The notes under the pieces: model-generated | Database searches by the model: none | Seen by the model: only the letters and a program-made list of their open reading frames with translations | Told to the model about the DNA's origin: nothing | Virus record (IMG/VR): IMGVR_UViG_3300035703_000047 | Coordinates: 24,986 to 88,985 of that record | From: a virus | Direction: 5' to 3' (one strand) | Length of the DNA: 64,000 nucleotides | Translations under genes and position numbers: made by a program | Shown: positions 55,901 to 61,316 of the stretch, piece after piece | How the letters are laid out: each line of letters begins with the position of its first letter | Position numbering within the stretch: position 1 is the stretch's first letter

Positions 55901-56759
55901 AATCTTTATTATCTACTGGTCTATACTCTACATTAAAAATAGAGGCACTAACTGTACCAATTTCCGGTAAAGTTTGAAATAAAAAATTACCTTTAATATC
56001 TATAGGATTTCCGCCAGAAATTTTTTCTACCAATATATTCTTAGTAATAAAATAAGAATTAGAAGATGGGGAAATAGTATATTCTTGTGGTTTTATGATT
56101 TCAATATCCGAACCGTATAGAATTTTAAATAATAACTTATAAGACAGATCTGTTCCTTTAGATTTATATAAATCCTTAATTTTATAAGCTACATTCTCAA
56201 TAGAAATATCTTGATAAAAATCTCTAGATTCAAATCCTGGTAAAAATTCATATTTAAAGTTCTCAAAGAATTTAATTAAAAATAAATTACTTAGATTTTG
56301 AACGATATTTCCCGCAGAATGTTCAGAAGCTTCAGTTGATGAGAAAACTAAAAATTCTGGATTATTTAAAGATTGTAATTTTTCAATTCCACTAAATCCT
56401 CGAATACAATTTTGAAACGAAGTTTCAGTCTTTGAAAGGTAAGTAATAATTTCGTCGTTTATTTTCAACAATCCATAAGAATCAGGCCAACCATCAGTTG
56501 ACTGTACAGTTATAGTATCATCAAAAGATAAAACGTTTGAAGTTAGAGTAGTCTGTTCTTTTAATTCCTGGTTATTGAATTGTTTAGAATTCTTATATTT
56601 TGAAATATTTGAAACAATATCAATAGAACCGGACTGATGTTCCATTGAATGGTAATATTGTTTAAGAAAATCCAGGAAAAGAGGGGATTCTGCAGATAGA
56701 AATTCTGGAATCTGCGTGTCAATAATTGAACTGATTTTTACTCTTTTAATTTCCGTCAT
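43974..56759 (-). CDS. Giant baseplate protein in gp7 position (4261 aa) with YHYH and beta-propeller-like domains
   Basis: 4261 residues in one uninterrupted frame. It lies between gp6 and gp8, the place of T4 gp7 (1032 aa), the wedge initiator. The N-terminus (VKISSIIDTQIPEFLSAESPLFLDFLKQYYHSME, then FYQDISIENVAYKIKDLYKSKGTDLSYKLLF) looks like the conserved wedge part. Other visible parts are: many Gly-x-Gly-Tyr beta modules; a YHYH-type domain near 1225-1340 (GYAYDGNPIYGAYAY, HNGRFCITPEYPNGTYAYFCT); a helical module near 2560-2660 (YPSLNTNPSWNQSVFKSEVGYVLDALSHD); and a BNR/Ycf48-like propeller near 3705-4010 with FDGINWQVS, NNGDVWEFV, FDLSNWIYR repeats. It likely acts in the baseplate rim, possibly binding the host surface. 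It starts 1 nt after gp6 ends, so it is read from the gp25 promoter. Confidence 0.85.
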   Translation of the reverse strand: MTEIKRVKISSIIDTQIPEFLSAESPLFLDFLKQYYHSMEHQSGSIDIVSNISKYKNSKQFNNQELKEQTTLTSNVLSFDDTITVQSTDGWPDSYGLLKINDEIITYLSKTETSFQNCIRGFSGIEKLQSLNNPEFLVFSSTEASEHSAGNIVQNLSNLFLIKFFENFKYEFLPGFESRDFYQDISIENVAYKIKDLYKSKGTDLSYKLLFKILYGSDIEIIKPQEYTISPSSNSYFITKNILVEKISGGNPIDIKGNFLFQTLPEIGTVSASIFNVEYRPVDNKDLYEISLDSTSFSGNFEVSGKTRILEDVEVNSDTILVDSTIGFANSGTLLVKPKNSDFIQIDYTGKTINQFTGVTNVTKYLDSGLDLIEEKFAFSYVGVGNTSKVEFRVVNVIDNIDFSKTSNLRVGDNISLSGFGKDLYDKYEFNSWIYNIPTNHVIQNISQIDSTKYRVNLFDKVYFYQDEKILLVDSIGNNVEVEILDVEYSTSDLIKKYSNRILVQVLNSASFAILDAKTIRKKIYKSNHYSNYFENIKNIPTGVQNTYIDSEEKYFYVTSSGLPNYTIFSTENKKTLSTEVGISKTDTFNVQNHNYLSGELIHYKSPSTSSDLLTGSYYVTRVDNNKIKLSYSKSDIFSKKYIQTTSPITNGFIYPLGNQDKTLEHQKILKKFPFNPNANREAFDDLNLRTTFNREVGLLVNGVELLSPNLSDENIYYGDIISIDVTNNGKDYDVIDVPPLEIKDETGTGVKAHLNVSGTVREIKILNSGYGYQEKPKITITGGNGTGCLLESNFVKSRISSGFKADLNVNTVDNTIKFINNIPFEDGEEIVYDSNKNTNIPGIVNGSMYFVGILTDNKIKLYNNRVDALQKTNEIDIVGVSSGFHFITTLKNKNTFTKIYVKNPGQGYSNRKIRIPSILSADNRSSGINTFDSYIFAKNHGFNNFDFVKYSCEGSAIGGMSTSMGYYVKIIDVNKFRLYEAENNGNLSNENYIKNKFVKFNSLGIGTHIIAYPPIEIHVESKSGIGSTITGIELKPIVLGSIEDVFIEDGGTGYGCTSIINYHRRPNVGVASITAEAILKPIIIDGSIVDVQIINRGRGFRENSEIIVSGEGKYAQIEPIVKEGKLSNINIVFGGVGYNSKNTVLTLKNRGKDAKFLAHVKEWKINQVVKYKNTISNLDDGLIVPSKNPSLGLRFTNFYVPKKLRYQLSDNFTESNKESTGSLNHSPILGYAYDGNPIYGAYAYNTINGGFIRRMNSSYTLNTDFDSGIRPPSFEPGFFIDDYIYDGSGDLDQHNGRFCITPEYPNGTYAYFCTIDVNASNEASPRYPYAVGPHFYNNPIGENFLPSFNQDINVFTKNLTRNVGPYYLNRSNSYYDLIDKVLDEYKQEFYVTSVNSGKIDGVSIFSPGDDYKVNDQIDIDVSETEGIQSNIVVSELDGREIQSISLPEDVIQDAEFFITYPETIVKTSSPHKIKNGQPILISGISTITASDFEGIKYVRVLEKESELLEDIQSDVFTGVSTFIKLKDINGFGINDFIGIGTEVLLITDVDSKRSGFYVNRLQNTGIHTAGIDKVTLLPREFRIPTGNITDLTFENYTTFFDPKFSVGIGTNTTDRVVVGFGTTSFENRSIPTRSIYLPSHKFYTGQPLVYNAGFAGTTLYVNNVGSAVSFKLSDFPIVYAVNIGKNYVGLSTIGFTSSTGIGTNLNSLEFWDQTSSYGVIGAAHSLTTLNPKVTGTITKILGIVTTASNHNLSVGDIISLNLTTDYNDVVKVIFDPVNRKVLMREIQFSDTDIILEENSIDISSYTGEINTGDKVVYISSSPISGLDNYGVYYVSKTSFNFIKLCEYESDIFESKFIDLSSTGGSTHNLYFINPQISTIRTTKIEFDLSDSSLIDLDLQFYFDPIFTQKINEKSDFFISRTGIIGTDGAKIILDLSNQVFPIYYNLFSKGSSDKSKNEISSDISVKSYNKLSVIDHQLNSRFKIETASDKTFSFFNTKKLNKIEKNIIGQPETKIAYKTTSTTALGPISKFKINFPGRGYKKLPSVRGVNSELGKNAIVKLISSEIGKVETFSRIKDGFDYPTDPTLSPSLSVPSIIGIKNIRTIDYIEIISGGRRYNTIPKLIVKDNEFGIELDCGVSGGSITSVNVIKNSTSLSSPLEIIPIYNSNGYEIDFITTNENLVTLELSNDAVFNPFINSGFGKTDFVYPFKIGDKIFIENCRLTNSTSDKANFNSSSYNYTFFDVVDVDINNNTVTYDMSGISTGSFGTYNDELNLGIVVNKNDIPEFRMVLKDDVSYISNEKVLSETFSGIVMDNGWDNKLNQMRLKNIFGTINVGDKILGEISKINGTVEYVDVFNLYSTLGVSRDKTSTIESSSGILNDYLQRISDNFYYQKFSYSIKGNIPYSTWRESVRSILHPSGFKEFSDLEILTKPTLNEVNVGIVKSSDMKPRLVATDTFTFVNIDEITPLSTRSNFARVYEEELLPDGSTQDIFLDEGIDLSAYILNKTNKVIEIDDISSQFDGTTEQLLSDRYVNGSDLLDYNKEFIQEEVVGFITSVYPSLNTNPSWNQSVFKSEVGYVLDALSHDVKYSSNNKSVEVGLNYWDGLGTTYLSGISTETIAGFEYIVDLSKYIINNVPVQTIYNTSKTQIFDYTVPIDSDCSSTYNLNCYADVFSVIENYVGIITSIVGIGTTAKPDSIIYPSLTRGGSVVGLTTFKLTNNGTSLFKHVFSGNNIDVSNDKIIIPNHNFQSGQELIYTYSNGTPIGIATTSYTTGIKDSLLNVYNFDGTAIFENGYDVGITTSISGTVPNGTPSTNTQYTQVIGVNGTGLGTDATFNVLISYNGSGIPIGTSIILKKGGSNYYVGEQVSIAGTNFGGTSPTNDLRFTISKTGPTVIQSESNQSYQSVPSSDLSGATFDVFRDDVGEISYVKVLNGGDGYNPNSIISIAGTYIGGTGNKDNLSFSPLELGTRVLPTSVFVYKLNDNEFKLSGLSTSVFFNITNVGTGTHFLAYKEPNSSVIITLDGIVQKPLSRKSLNVSLASSVSSASTTIISISSGISSISYRDIINLDNEYVSVKSIGVTSPNQIEVIRGYFGTVATAHTVGVSATVLNGSFNIVGDVIYFDQAPIGNLGPVGLETGSIFGGRAFSRQFNPDTPEDKNIILDDISLSFTGIAATEFVLKSGGQYTNTIFNNVNSSIDINNNPIVLINNVFQNPTSDYTVDGSISNTIKFLSGTPSAGKISKVSISTSYGYVPRIGAAATAVISATGTISSVRVTGNGSGYRSSPFVSIASTIGTGASITAIVSAAGTISGFVIVNAGSGYTTTSLPEVVIGIPTGYSNLSLGYTGGTSGVGQKAKITVEVGMGSSIISYKFDEPGIGYRIGDKLTPIGIVTNPSLTFEPFVLTVEEVERDSFCGFYPGQFIQFDDISESFNGFRKKFTLSTTLNGVKQVIGLKVLTGTDLDITNNIFIYINDILQVPNVSYKFSGSRVTFTEPPRSGSKCTILYYRGSSVDVLLVDPPKTIKPGDSVKIQENPTDPYDISQFDRVVKKITSSDQIETFNYYSVGIITDPTRIRPLTWKKQNNDTIINGSLLSKSRPNLQSKIGPFATVIKKIEPTDDVIYVDNAYPLFSDLDSMPEDIRDVLILEDRVIEEPLVESVVSTASTISSITVIDQGVGYANTQSPKVIISQSLITKKDPIFNWKGGVGLSTSYHLKSIKYKDKFISVGNSSVYAISFDGINWQVSTVGFGQNSNFNSVESVGVGSSNFVISVGNLGQVIKATDYGNVISTWDQVPLVEEVSILGFGIIDRVGSSYTGTFNEIVYSQVTDSWVTVGAGGSIFVGTGVGTDSFVNRFSETLSDLNSVVFGSEYFVVVGDDGVIRNSNNGDVWEFVNSPVNTNLNKVIYAEGTFIAVGDYGVIIQSIDKNSYRIIPNNIGIENLININYSYGFYVITTSSGNLYYSFDLSNWIYRSTSQLNFINDLIFVDNVGVDGRYVAIGSGATAIYAEPVYNRATAISSITSGSISSIEIINPGFGYDFNNPPPVIVEPDSFDTEVIRSFKVTGDHGIIIGVTTYITGTPGIGTTSPKISFTLQSEQYDNSTLGIGYSALNNFGILNSQLSKGDYFVITDSNVETGGDLVGITTLLGGMSNYPNSKIGTAKSFIDGVYIVEDITPPSLGIVTVTCNFAPMVDNYVKVYSKGSNNNGIGTNGYYGRYSWAKIYDYQNRILGNPKSFEVFNDNGISGISSSPKIMRTRSIISK

Positions 56760-56760
56760 T

Positions 56761-58635
56761 TTATCTTGTGTATTTTCCGTTTAAATAACTTGATGTACTT
56801 ATGTACTGAGTTGCAGAAGAATTTTCACCAGAACTTACAACATCTTCTACAATATTTACCATAGATTTTTGAACGTCCAATTGTAAATATAGATCTTTCA
56901 GTCCAATAATATCATTTGATTCTGGAATGGCCTGAACTTCTATAAATCCATTCGCTAACACGGATGAAGTTATAATTACACCATCCAAAAGAATTTCACC
57001 TCGTTTATAATTTATTTTCCCAGCATTGTTTTTTACAATACTGGGAACATTATTTTCCAATTTGAAGAAAAATATATTTCCAGAATCTTTATCAGTAGAA
57101 GATGCAATATCTGCCATATAAACAATATCACTTATTCCATTAATAAAAAATCCTGTAGATTTTATAGAATATCCACCGGTTTTTATATGTATCTGATTTC
57201 CAAAACACAACTCATAAGTAGCAAGAGAATTTAATTCTGGATTTAAATCCCTTCTCATTTTAACTTTTGTTATGTTAGAAGTAATAGATTTATCACAATC
57301 ATCTATAAGACTAACAACTTTACTATATTTAAATCTACCTCCAAAACTATTAACATCTTTTGAGTTAGAATAAGAAGTTAAAGTATCAACTACTTTTGTT
57401 TTTACTATTTCTGGGTTACTTAATTGATTTTTATTATAATAAACTGAAGCATCCAATTCTACATACAAATAAGATAAATCAACTATCTCGGGTTTAATAC
57501 CGGCAATCGAATATTTTTTAATGGTGCTTAAAATATTTTGTTTGGTAATCTGTGATAAAAATGTTCCGTTTCTTGGTTTTATGGATATGAAAACTTTTCC
57601 ATATTCTGGGGGATCCAATTCATCACCACCATAAGAATTTACAGATTCTATGTTTGGATAGATATATGGAATGAGGGATTTATAATCATTTGCAGTTACT
57701 GCTCTATATTGAGATGCATAAACTTTTGGAGCAAAATATTTAATAGAATCCATAGATTCTATATCATCACCATTTTCTGACTTTGATTGTGTTAATAATA
57801 GTGATATTCCAGTAGTAATGTCAAATAAATTATTATCTTTCAATCTCCCAGAAAATGTAAAATTACTAGCTCCATTACCAGAAGATCCATTTGTAACAAT
57901 ATAACTAATTTCTATTCTGCTTCCATTGATAGGTTTTTTTCCGATAATATTATCACCGAATCTAATTTCATATTTTGTATCGGAAACTTCTTGAATTAAG
58001 AAAATTCTAGAATCCCCTCCGATATTCAATAAAGTATCATACTGATTGTATATTTCCGTAACTTCATTAATAACTTTAACTCTAATTGTAGTTGTATCTA
58101 TTCCAATATTTGGTAAAATAAATCTTTGATTTGGTTGAGATTCATCCATTATAAATGTACTCGTTACATATACACCTTCATAAACCTGTAAATTATCAAA
58201 AAAAGCAACTCCATCGTTACTTACTGGTGTAGTAATATCTTCTGGTATTGAAAAAATATAATTTCCGTCAGTTACTGCTCCAAGAGCCACTTGTCCCGCA
58301 AGTAATTTAACACTTTTAGCGTTTGTTTGACTCATATCAACGCTAAAATTTATTAATGCTCTTGAAGCTCTTTTAGATCTAGGCAAATAACCAATATTTC
58401 TAGATAAAGAAACTACATTTTCTCTAAGAGTAGCACTTTCTAAAAAGACTTCATTAACTGCCATATTTGAATTATAAGCAGTTATATAACTATTATATGC
58501 TAGTAAATCAATTAAAACTGAAAAGTTTGATCCATCAAAATCAAAATCAGTAAATTCGGAATTTGCACGTAAATAGTCCTTGATCTGAGTCTTGAGATCA
58601 CCGAAATCTAAATTTGTAAATTGATTGAATGACAT
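56761..58635 (-). CDS. gp6: Baseplate wedge protein gp6
   Basis: 624 residues (T4 gp6 660). The N-terminus has the J-like baseplate pattern: NLDFGDLKTQIKDYLRANSEFTDFDFDGSNFSVLIDLLAYNSYITAYNSNMAVNEVFLESATLRENVVSLSRNIGYLPRSKRASRA. Later segments include IYDVTAVTANDYKSLIPYIYPNIESVNSYGGDELDPPEYGKVFISIKP-type sequence. It dimerises to form the inner baseplate ring. Its ATG overlaps the gp25 stop (TAATG), so the two are coupled. Confidence 0.97.
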   Translation of the reverse strand: MSFNQFTNLDFGDLKTQIKDYLRANSEFTDFDFDGSNFSVLIDLLAYNSYITAYNSNMAVNEVFLESATLRENVVSLSRNIGYLPRSKRASRALINFSVDMSQTNAKSVKLLAGQVALGAVTDGNYIFSIPEDITTPVSNDGVAFFDNLQVYEGVYVTSTFIMDESQPNQRFILPNIGIDTTTIRVKVINEVTEIYNQYDTLLNIGGDSRIFLIQEVSDTKYEIRFGDNIIGKKPINGSRIEISYIVTNGSSGNGASNFTFSGRLKDNNLFDITTGISLLLTQSKSENGDDIESMDSIKYFAPKVYASQYRAVTANDYKSLIPYIYPNIESVNSYGGDELDPPEYGKVFISIKPRNGTFLSQITKQNILSTIKKYSIAGIKPEIVDLSYLYVELDASVYYNKNQLSNPEIVKTKVVDTLTSYSNSKDVNSFGGRFKYSKVVSLIDDCDKSITSNITKVKMRRDLNPELNSLATYELCFGNQIHIKTGGYSIKSTGFFINGISDIVYMADIASSTDKDSGNIFFFKLENNVPSIVKNNAGKINYKRGEILLDGVIITSSVLANGFIEVQAIPESNDIIGLKDLYLQLDVQKSMVNIVEDVVSSGENSSATQYISTSSYLNGKYTR

Positions 58636-59033
58636 TAGACTCTAGTGGGTTGTAGTAAAAACTCTACTGTTTGAGTTGGAAGAGGAATACCAACTATATC
58701 ATAAGATATTCTTATATTAATTTCATTAGAATCACTTGGATATGTAACTAATACTGAAGATAAAGAAATTCTTTTTTCAAAATTTTTTAGTAATGTAGTA
58801 ATTCCTAATTCTAAAGAGTACGCTCTTTCCGGAGTTTGAAGATCAAACATTGAATTTTCAACTTCAGATCCCAATAAAGAATTGTAGAATCTTTCACCTG
58901 TTCTGGTTCTAACTAAATTAATAACAGATTTTTTAATAGCATCGGCATTATTAATTGAAAGAATATCATTGGTCACGGGATTTCTCACAAATGAGAGACT
59001 TATATCTTTAAATTTGCGAGAAATCCTAGTCAT
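58635..59033 (-). CDS. gp25: Baseplate wedge protein gp25
   Basis: 132 residues, exactly the length of T4 gp25. Motifs include FKDISLSFVRNPVTNDILSINNADAIKKSVINLVRTRTGERFYNSLLGS, the lysozyme-like fold signature of gp25/TssE proteins, and NFEKRI near the middle. It links the wedge inner ring to the sheath. An AATAAATA promoter lies 16 nt upstream. Confidence 0.97.
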   Translation of the reverse strand: MTRISRKFKDISLSFVRNPVTNDILSINNADAIKKSVINLVRTRTGERFYNSLLGSEVENSMFDLQTPERAYSLELGITTLLKNFEKRISLSSVLVTYPSDSNEINIRISYDIVGIPLPTQTVEFLLQPTRV

Positions 59034-59048
59034 TACTCAAACTAAGGG

Positions 59049-59056
59049 TATTTATT
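59049..59056 (-). promoter_or_regulatory. Late promoter of gp25-gp6 unit (AATAAATA)
   Basis: AATAAATA on the minus strand, 16 nt upstream of the gp25 ATG. It probably drives gp25, gp6 and the 4261-aa gene. Confidence 0.7.
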
Positions 59057-59072
59057 ATATGTATAAGACATT

Positions 59073-59312
59073 TTACCACTTTTTACCATAATTTGGTTCA
59101 GTACCATACTCCCAATCATCATAATCTTCATCATTACGAATTATTTCATGAAGGTCTGTTTGTTTTTTTAAATCATGTTGATGACCAAGATCATATAATA
59201 TTTCTTGCAAAACTCTCTTTTTTGTTGTTGGTTCATAATCTGTGATCAATTTAGTGGTTCCCCACATTTCTTTCATATAATTTTGGTCTCTATCTACGGG
59301 TAAATTTGACAT
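59073..59312 (-). CDS. Small hypothetical protein (79 aa)
   Basis: 79 residues, acidic C-terminal half (RNDEDYDDWEYGTEPNYGKKW). The N-terminal half has MWGTTKLITDYEPTTKKRVLQEILYD. No recognised family. It is just upstream of gp25 in the transcript, with a good AGGAG ribosome-binding site 6 nt from the ATG, preceded by a small hairpin (59321-59336). Confidence 0.75.
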   Translation of the reverse strand: MSNLPVDRDQNYMKEMWGTTKLITDYEPTTKKRVLQEILYDLGHQHDLKKQTDLHEIIRNDEDYDDWEYGTEPNYGKKW

Positions 59313-59320
59313 TTTTGCTC

Positions 59321-59336
59321 CTGATTGTAAAATCAG
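59321..59336 (-). other. Hairpin adjoining the RBS of the 79-aa gene
   Basis: On the minus strand CTGATT-TTAC-AATCAG forms a 6-bp stem whose 3' end runs straight into GGAGC, part of the ribosome-binding site AGGAG. No T-tract follows. Confidence 0.5.
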
Positions 59337-59353
59337 AACTTTTTACGGGGTTT

Positions 59354-59821
59354 CTATCCCGAAATGTCATCTGAATTAATAATTTCTATGTCTTCACCCA
59401 ATATTTCTTCCAAATATTCTTCAGTCCAAAAAGTATAATAGTCAGTTTTTGCTAATTTTTTACGAACAGCACTTAATTTTTTCTTAGATTGACATAAGAT
59501 AAGATTAAATTTATCATTATTTGTTTTAACTCCACCCACAAAGGTGTCTCTTGAGGATAAATCTTCAAAAAATTTATAATATGTAAACTTTTTATTATAA
59601 TGTTTGACCCATTTTACAACCTGATCTTCTCTCCAAAAATCTTCTATAATAAAAATGATAACATCATACCCTGGTTGGGGTACAATGTTATCAATAGAAG
59701 TTTCTACAATTAAAGTTTTAGAACCAGAAGCGTATGGGCAAACTGGAAACCCATTCAATTCATCTTTTGGTGTGGATATTTGTGAAATCCACTCTTGAAT
59801 ATATGACTCTTTTTCAGTCAT
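59354..59821 (-). CDS. Hypothetical protein (155 aa)
   Basis: 155 residues, alpha/beta pattern. It has GFPVCPYASGSKTLIVET near 25-41, then GYDVIIFIIEDFW and KFNLILCQSKKKLSAVRKKL. The PVCPYA segment recalls DUF1415-type proteins but I would not assign it. There is no signal peptide. It starts 1 nt after the 48-aa ORF ends, so they are probably one unit. Function unknown. Confidence 0.72.
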   Translation of the reverse strand: MTEKESYIQEWISQISTPKDELNGFPVCPYASGSKTLIVETSIDNIVPQPGYDVIIFIIEDFWREDQVVKWVKHYNKKFTYYKFFEDLSSRDTFVGGVKTNNDKFNLILCQSKKKLSAVRKKLAKTDYYTFWTEEYLEEILGEDIEIINSDDISG

Positions 59822-59822
59822 A

Positions 59823-59969
59823 TTAACCTGCTGCTAATGGTGAGGAGGGATTTGGTTTTTGTGGAGATGGTATTTTAGACTGAGAGGATACATCATACGA
59901 AAATACATTTGCATCCTTTTCTGCAACTGGTTCGGAATTTGGAGATAGTCTAGGATCTGAATCTGCCAT
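59823..59969 (-). CDS. Very small Ser/Pro-rich ORF (48 aa)
   Basis: ATG at 59969, TAA at 59823-59825. The product begins MADSDPRLSPNSEPVAEKDANV and ends PQKPNPSSPLAAG. It fits tightly before the 155-aa gene (1 nt gap), and a CTAAATA element lies 26 nt upstream, the spacing seen for other genes here. The lack of a clear ribosome-binding site lowers confidence. Confidence 0.55.
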   Translation of the reverse strand: MADSDPRLSPNSEPVAEKDANVFSYDVSSQSKIPSPQKPNPSSPLAAG

Positions 59970-59994
59970 CGATATAAGGTTAATAATTTAAAAT

Positions 59995-60001
59995 TATTTA
60001 G
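59995..60001 (-). promoter_or_regulatory. Late promoter element (CTAAATA)
   Basis: CTAAATA on the minus strand, 26 nt upstream of the 48-aa ORF. Confidence 0.5.
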
Positions 60002-60039
60002 ACTTATATCTTTTTTTTTATTTTACTAAATTTAAAAGG

Positions 60040-60192
60040 TTATTTACCTTGACCTCTATAAGGCTTACGAGCTTTGTTACGGCTAGTTGCAGCATACTTA
60101 GTACCATTACCTTTTCCTTGTAAAGTCAGCTTTGGTTTTCCCGGCATATAACCAGTATTTTTATTCACTCCACCCTTTGATTTTACAGCCAT
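60040..60192 (-). CDS. Small basic protein (50 aa)
   Basis: ATG at 60192, TAA at 60040-60042. The sequence begins MAVKSKGGVNKNTGYMPGKP and ends NKARKPYRGQGK. It is highly basic and Gly/Lys-rich, a type of small protein I associate with marine T4-like phages. A GAGG ribosome-binding site lies 9 nt upstream of the ATG. Probably a nucleic-acid or virion-associated protein, but the role is unknown. Confidence 0.72.
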   Translation of the reverse strand: MAVKSKGGVNKNTGYMPGKPKLTLQGKGNGTKYAATSRNKARKPYRGQGK

Positions 60193-60262
60193 TTTAATAC
60201 CTCATAGTTAGTTTTATTTGTTATTAGAACACGTCTAAAAACGCGCCGAAGATAAGTATTCT

Positions 60263-60282
60263 GGGGGTTTACTATAACCCCC
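60263..60282 (-). terminator. Terminator-like hairpin after the glycosyltransferase gene
   Basis: GGGGGTT and AACCCCC form a 7-bp stem with a 6-nt loop, 8 nt after the glycosyltransferase stop codon. The following minus-strand sequence is AGAATACTTATC, without a proper T-run, so it may be an imperfect terminator or a processing/stability hairpin. Confidence 0.6.
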
Positions 60283-60289
60283 TCAGAAA

Positions 60290-61042
60290 TCAAATAATAC
60301 GAGTCTTCTCGTGTCCTACACGAATCTTAGGATCACACCAGATTTCAAAACCGGCTTCTTTTGCATCAAGACAGAAGGATACATCTTCTCCACACATATC
60401 TTGAACTTCACCAGAATCAAATACTTGCATCTTAGGAGCAAACCATGGATACTCAAGAGATTCAAAGACACCGTGTTTAATCAGAACCCAACCAAACCCA
60501 GTATAATCAACTGTGAATGGTTTACGACGCTTACTCATGGTCTCACCGGTTTCATGGTTCATAACTCCACCATTGTTCTTAAAGTCATCCTCTTCAAGCC
60601 AATGAGCCACAGAAGTGGTTTGTCCATCCTCAGTCATATACCAACCAGCTGCAATATCTTTATCCATTGCAACGAGACGATAAAACTTTTCAGTGTCAAA
60701 AACGATATCATTATCAATCCATAGTTGATAATCATATTTGAGTTTTCCATCCCAGGGAATTTGTTTTGGTCCACGCAAAACATTCGCTCCAAGAACCTTG
60801 CATCGTGCAAAGTTCACCATAGAAGAATAATCCTGTGAAATTTGAATACTTGCACCATTCTGGACAAGATCAAAACACAATTGAACGAAATTCTTCAAGA
60901 AAATATAAGAACATCCTCTACCAGGAAGACAAAAGATAATTGATTTACCGCGAATCATTTCCTTTGCGGCTTCAATATCAAAATCTTCTTCGTTTTTTCT
61001 TGGTGTTGGTGCTGTAGCTTTAATTGTAAATCCTTTAGACAT
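60290..61042 (-). CDS. GT-A fold glycosyltransferase (family 2-like)
   Basis: 250 residues. N-terminal strands SIIFCLPGRGCSYIFLKNFVQL, then NFARCKVLGANVL, a DxD motif at D110-N-D112 (LWIDNDIVF), and a C-terminal GEDVSFCLDAKEAGFEIWCDPKIRVGHEKT, the acceptor/catalytic acidic motif with terminal His seen in GT-A enzymes. It transfers a sugar from a nucleotide-sugar donor; the acceptor is unknown. It lies near a NeuD-like acyltransferase and other tailoring enzymes. There is no late octamer in its leader. Confidence 0.85.
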   Translation of the reverse strand: MSKGFTIKATAPTPRKNEEDFDIEAAKEMIRGKSIIFCLPGRGCSYIFLKNFVQLCFDLVQNGASIQISQDYSSMVNFARCKVLGANVLRGPKQIPWDGKLKYDYQLWIDNDIVFDTEKFYRLVAMDKDIAAGWYMTEDGQTTSVAHWLEEDDFKNNGGVMNHETGETMSKRRKPFTVDYTGFGWVLIKHGVFESLEYPWFAPKMQVFDSGEVQDMCGEDVSFCLDAKEAGFEIWCDPKIRVGHEKTRII

Positions 61043-61122
61043 AAAATTAGAATTGCAACGTTATTATTCTACCACCACAAGTCAATTCATGCAATGGTCT
61101 CTGGGTTATTTAGAAGAAAATT

Positions 61123-61272
61123 TCAAACACATTCATCTTCAATTTTAGCTAATAAATCTTCAATTTCGTTTTTAAGTGATTGATTAATGACTAGAATTTT
61201 ATCGGTATCTAATCGATATTGAATGCAATCAATTAATAGATCCTTTTCTTGATAATCCATGTTAATTTCCAT
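61123..61272 (-). CDS. Small acidic helical ORF (49 aa)
   Basis: TGA at 61123-61125. The start could be 61260, 61272 or 61290, giving 45, 49 or 55 residues; I use the middle one (MEINMDYQEKD). The rest (LLIDCIQYRLDTDKI, then LKNEIEDLLAKIED) is a charged helical pattern typical of small phage proteins. It sits in the gap between the glycosyltransferase and the acyltransferase. No strong ribosome-binding site is visible. Confidence 0.5.
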   Translation of the reverse strand: MEINMDYQEKDLLIDCIQYRLDTDKILVINQSLKNEIEDLLAKIEDECV

Positions 61273-61316
61273 ACATTTTTTTATATTCATTTTCAAACAT
61301 TATATATCATTTTTAA

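Noticed and set aside
43974-56759. Assembly artefact joining several genes into the 4261-aa frame
   Set aside because: The frame is continuous with even composition and repeated modules throughout, and large structural ORFs are usual in marine T4-like phages; still worth confirming with read coverage.
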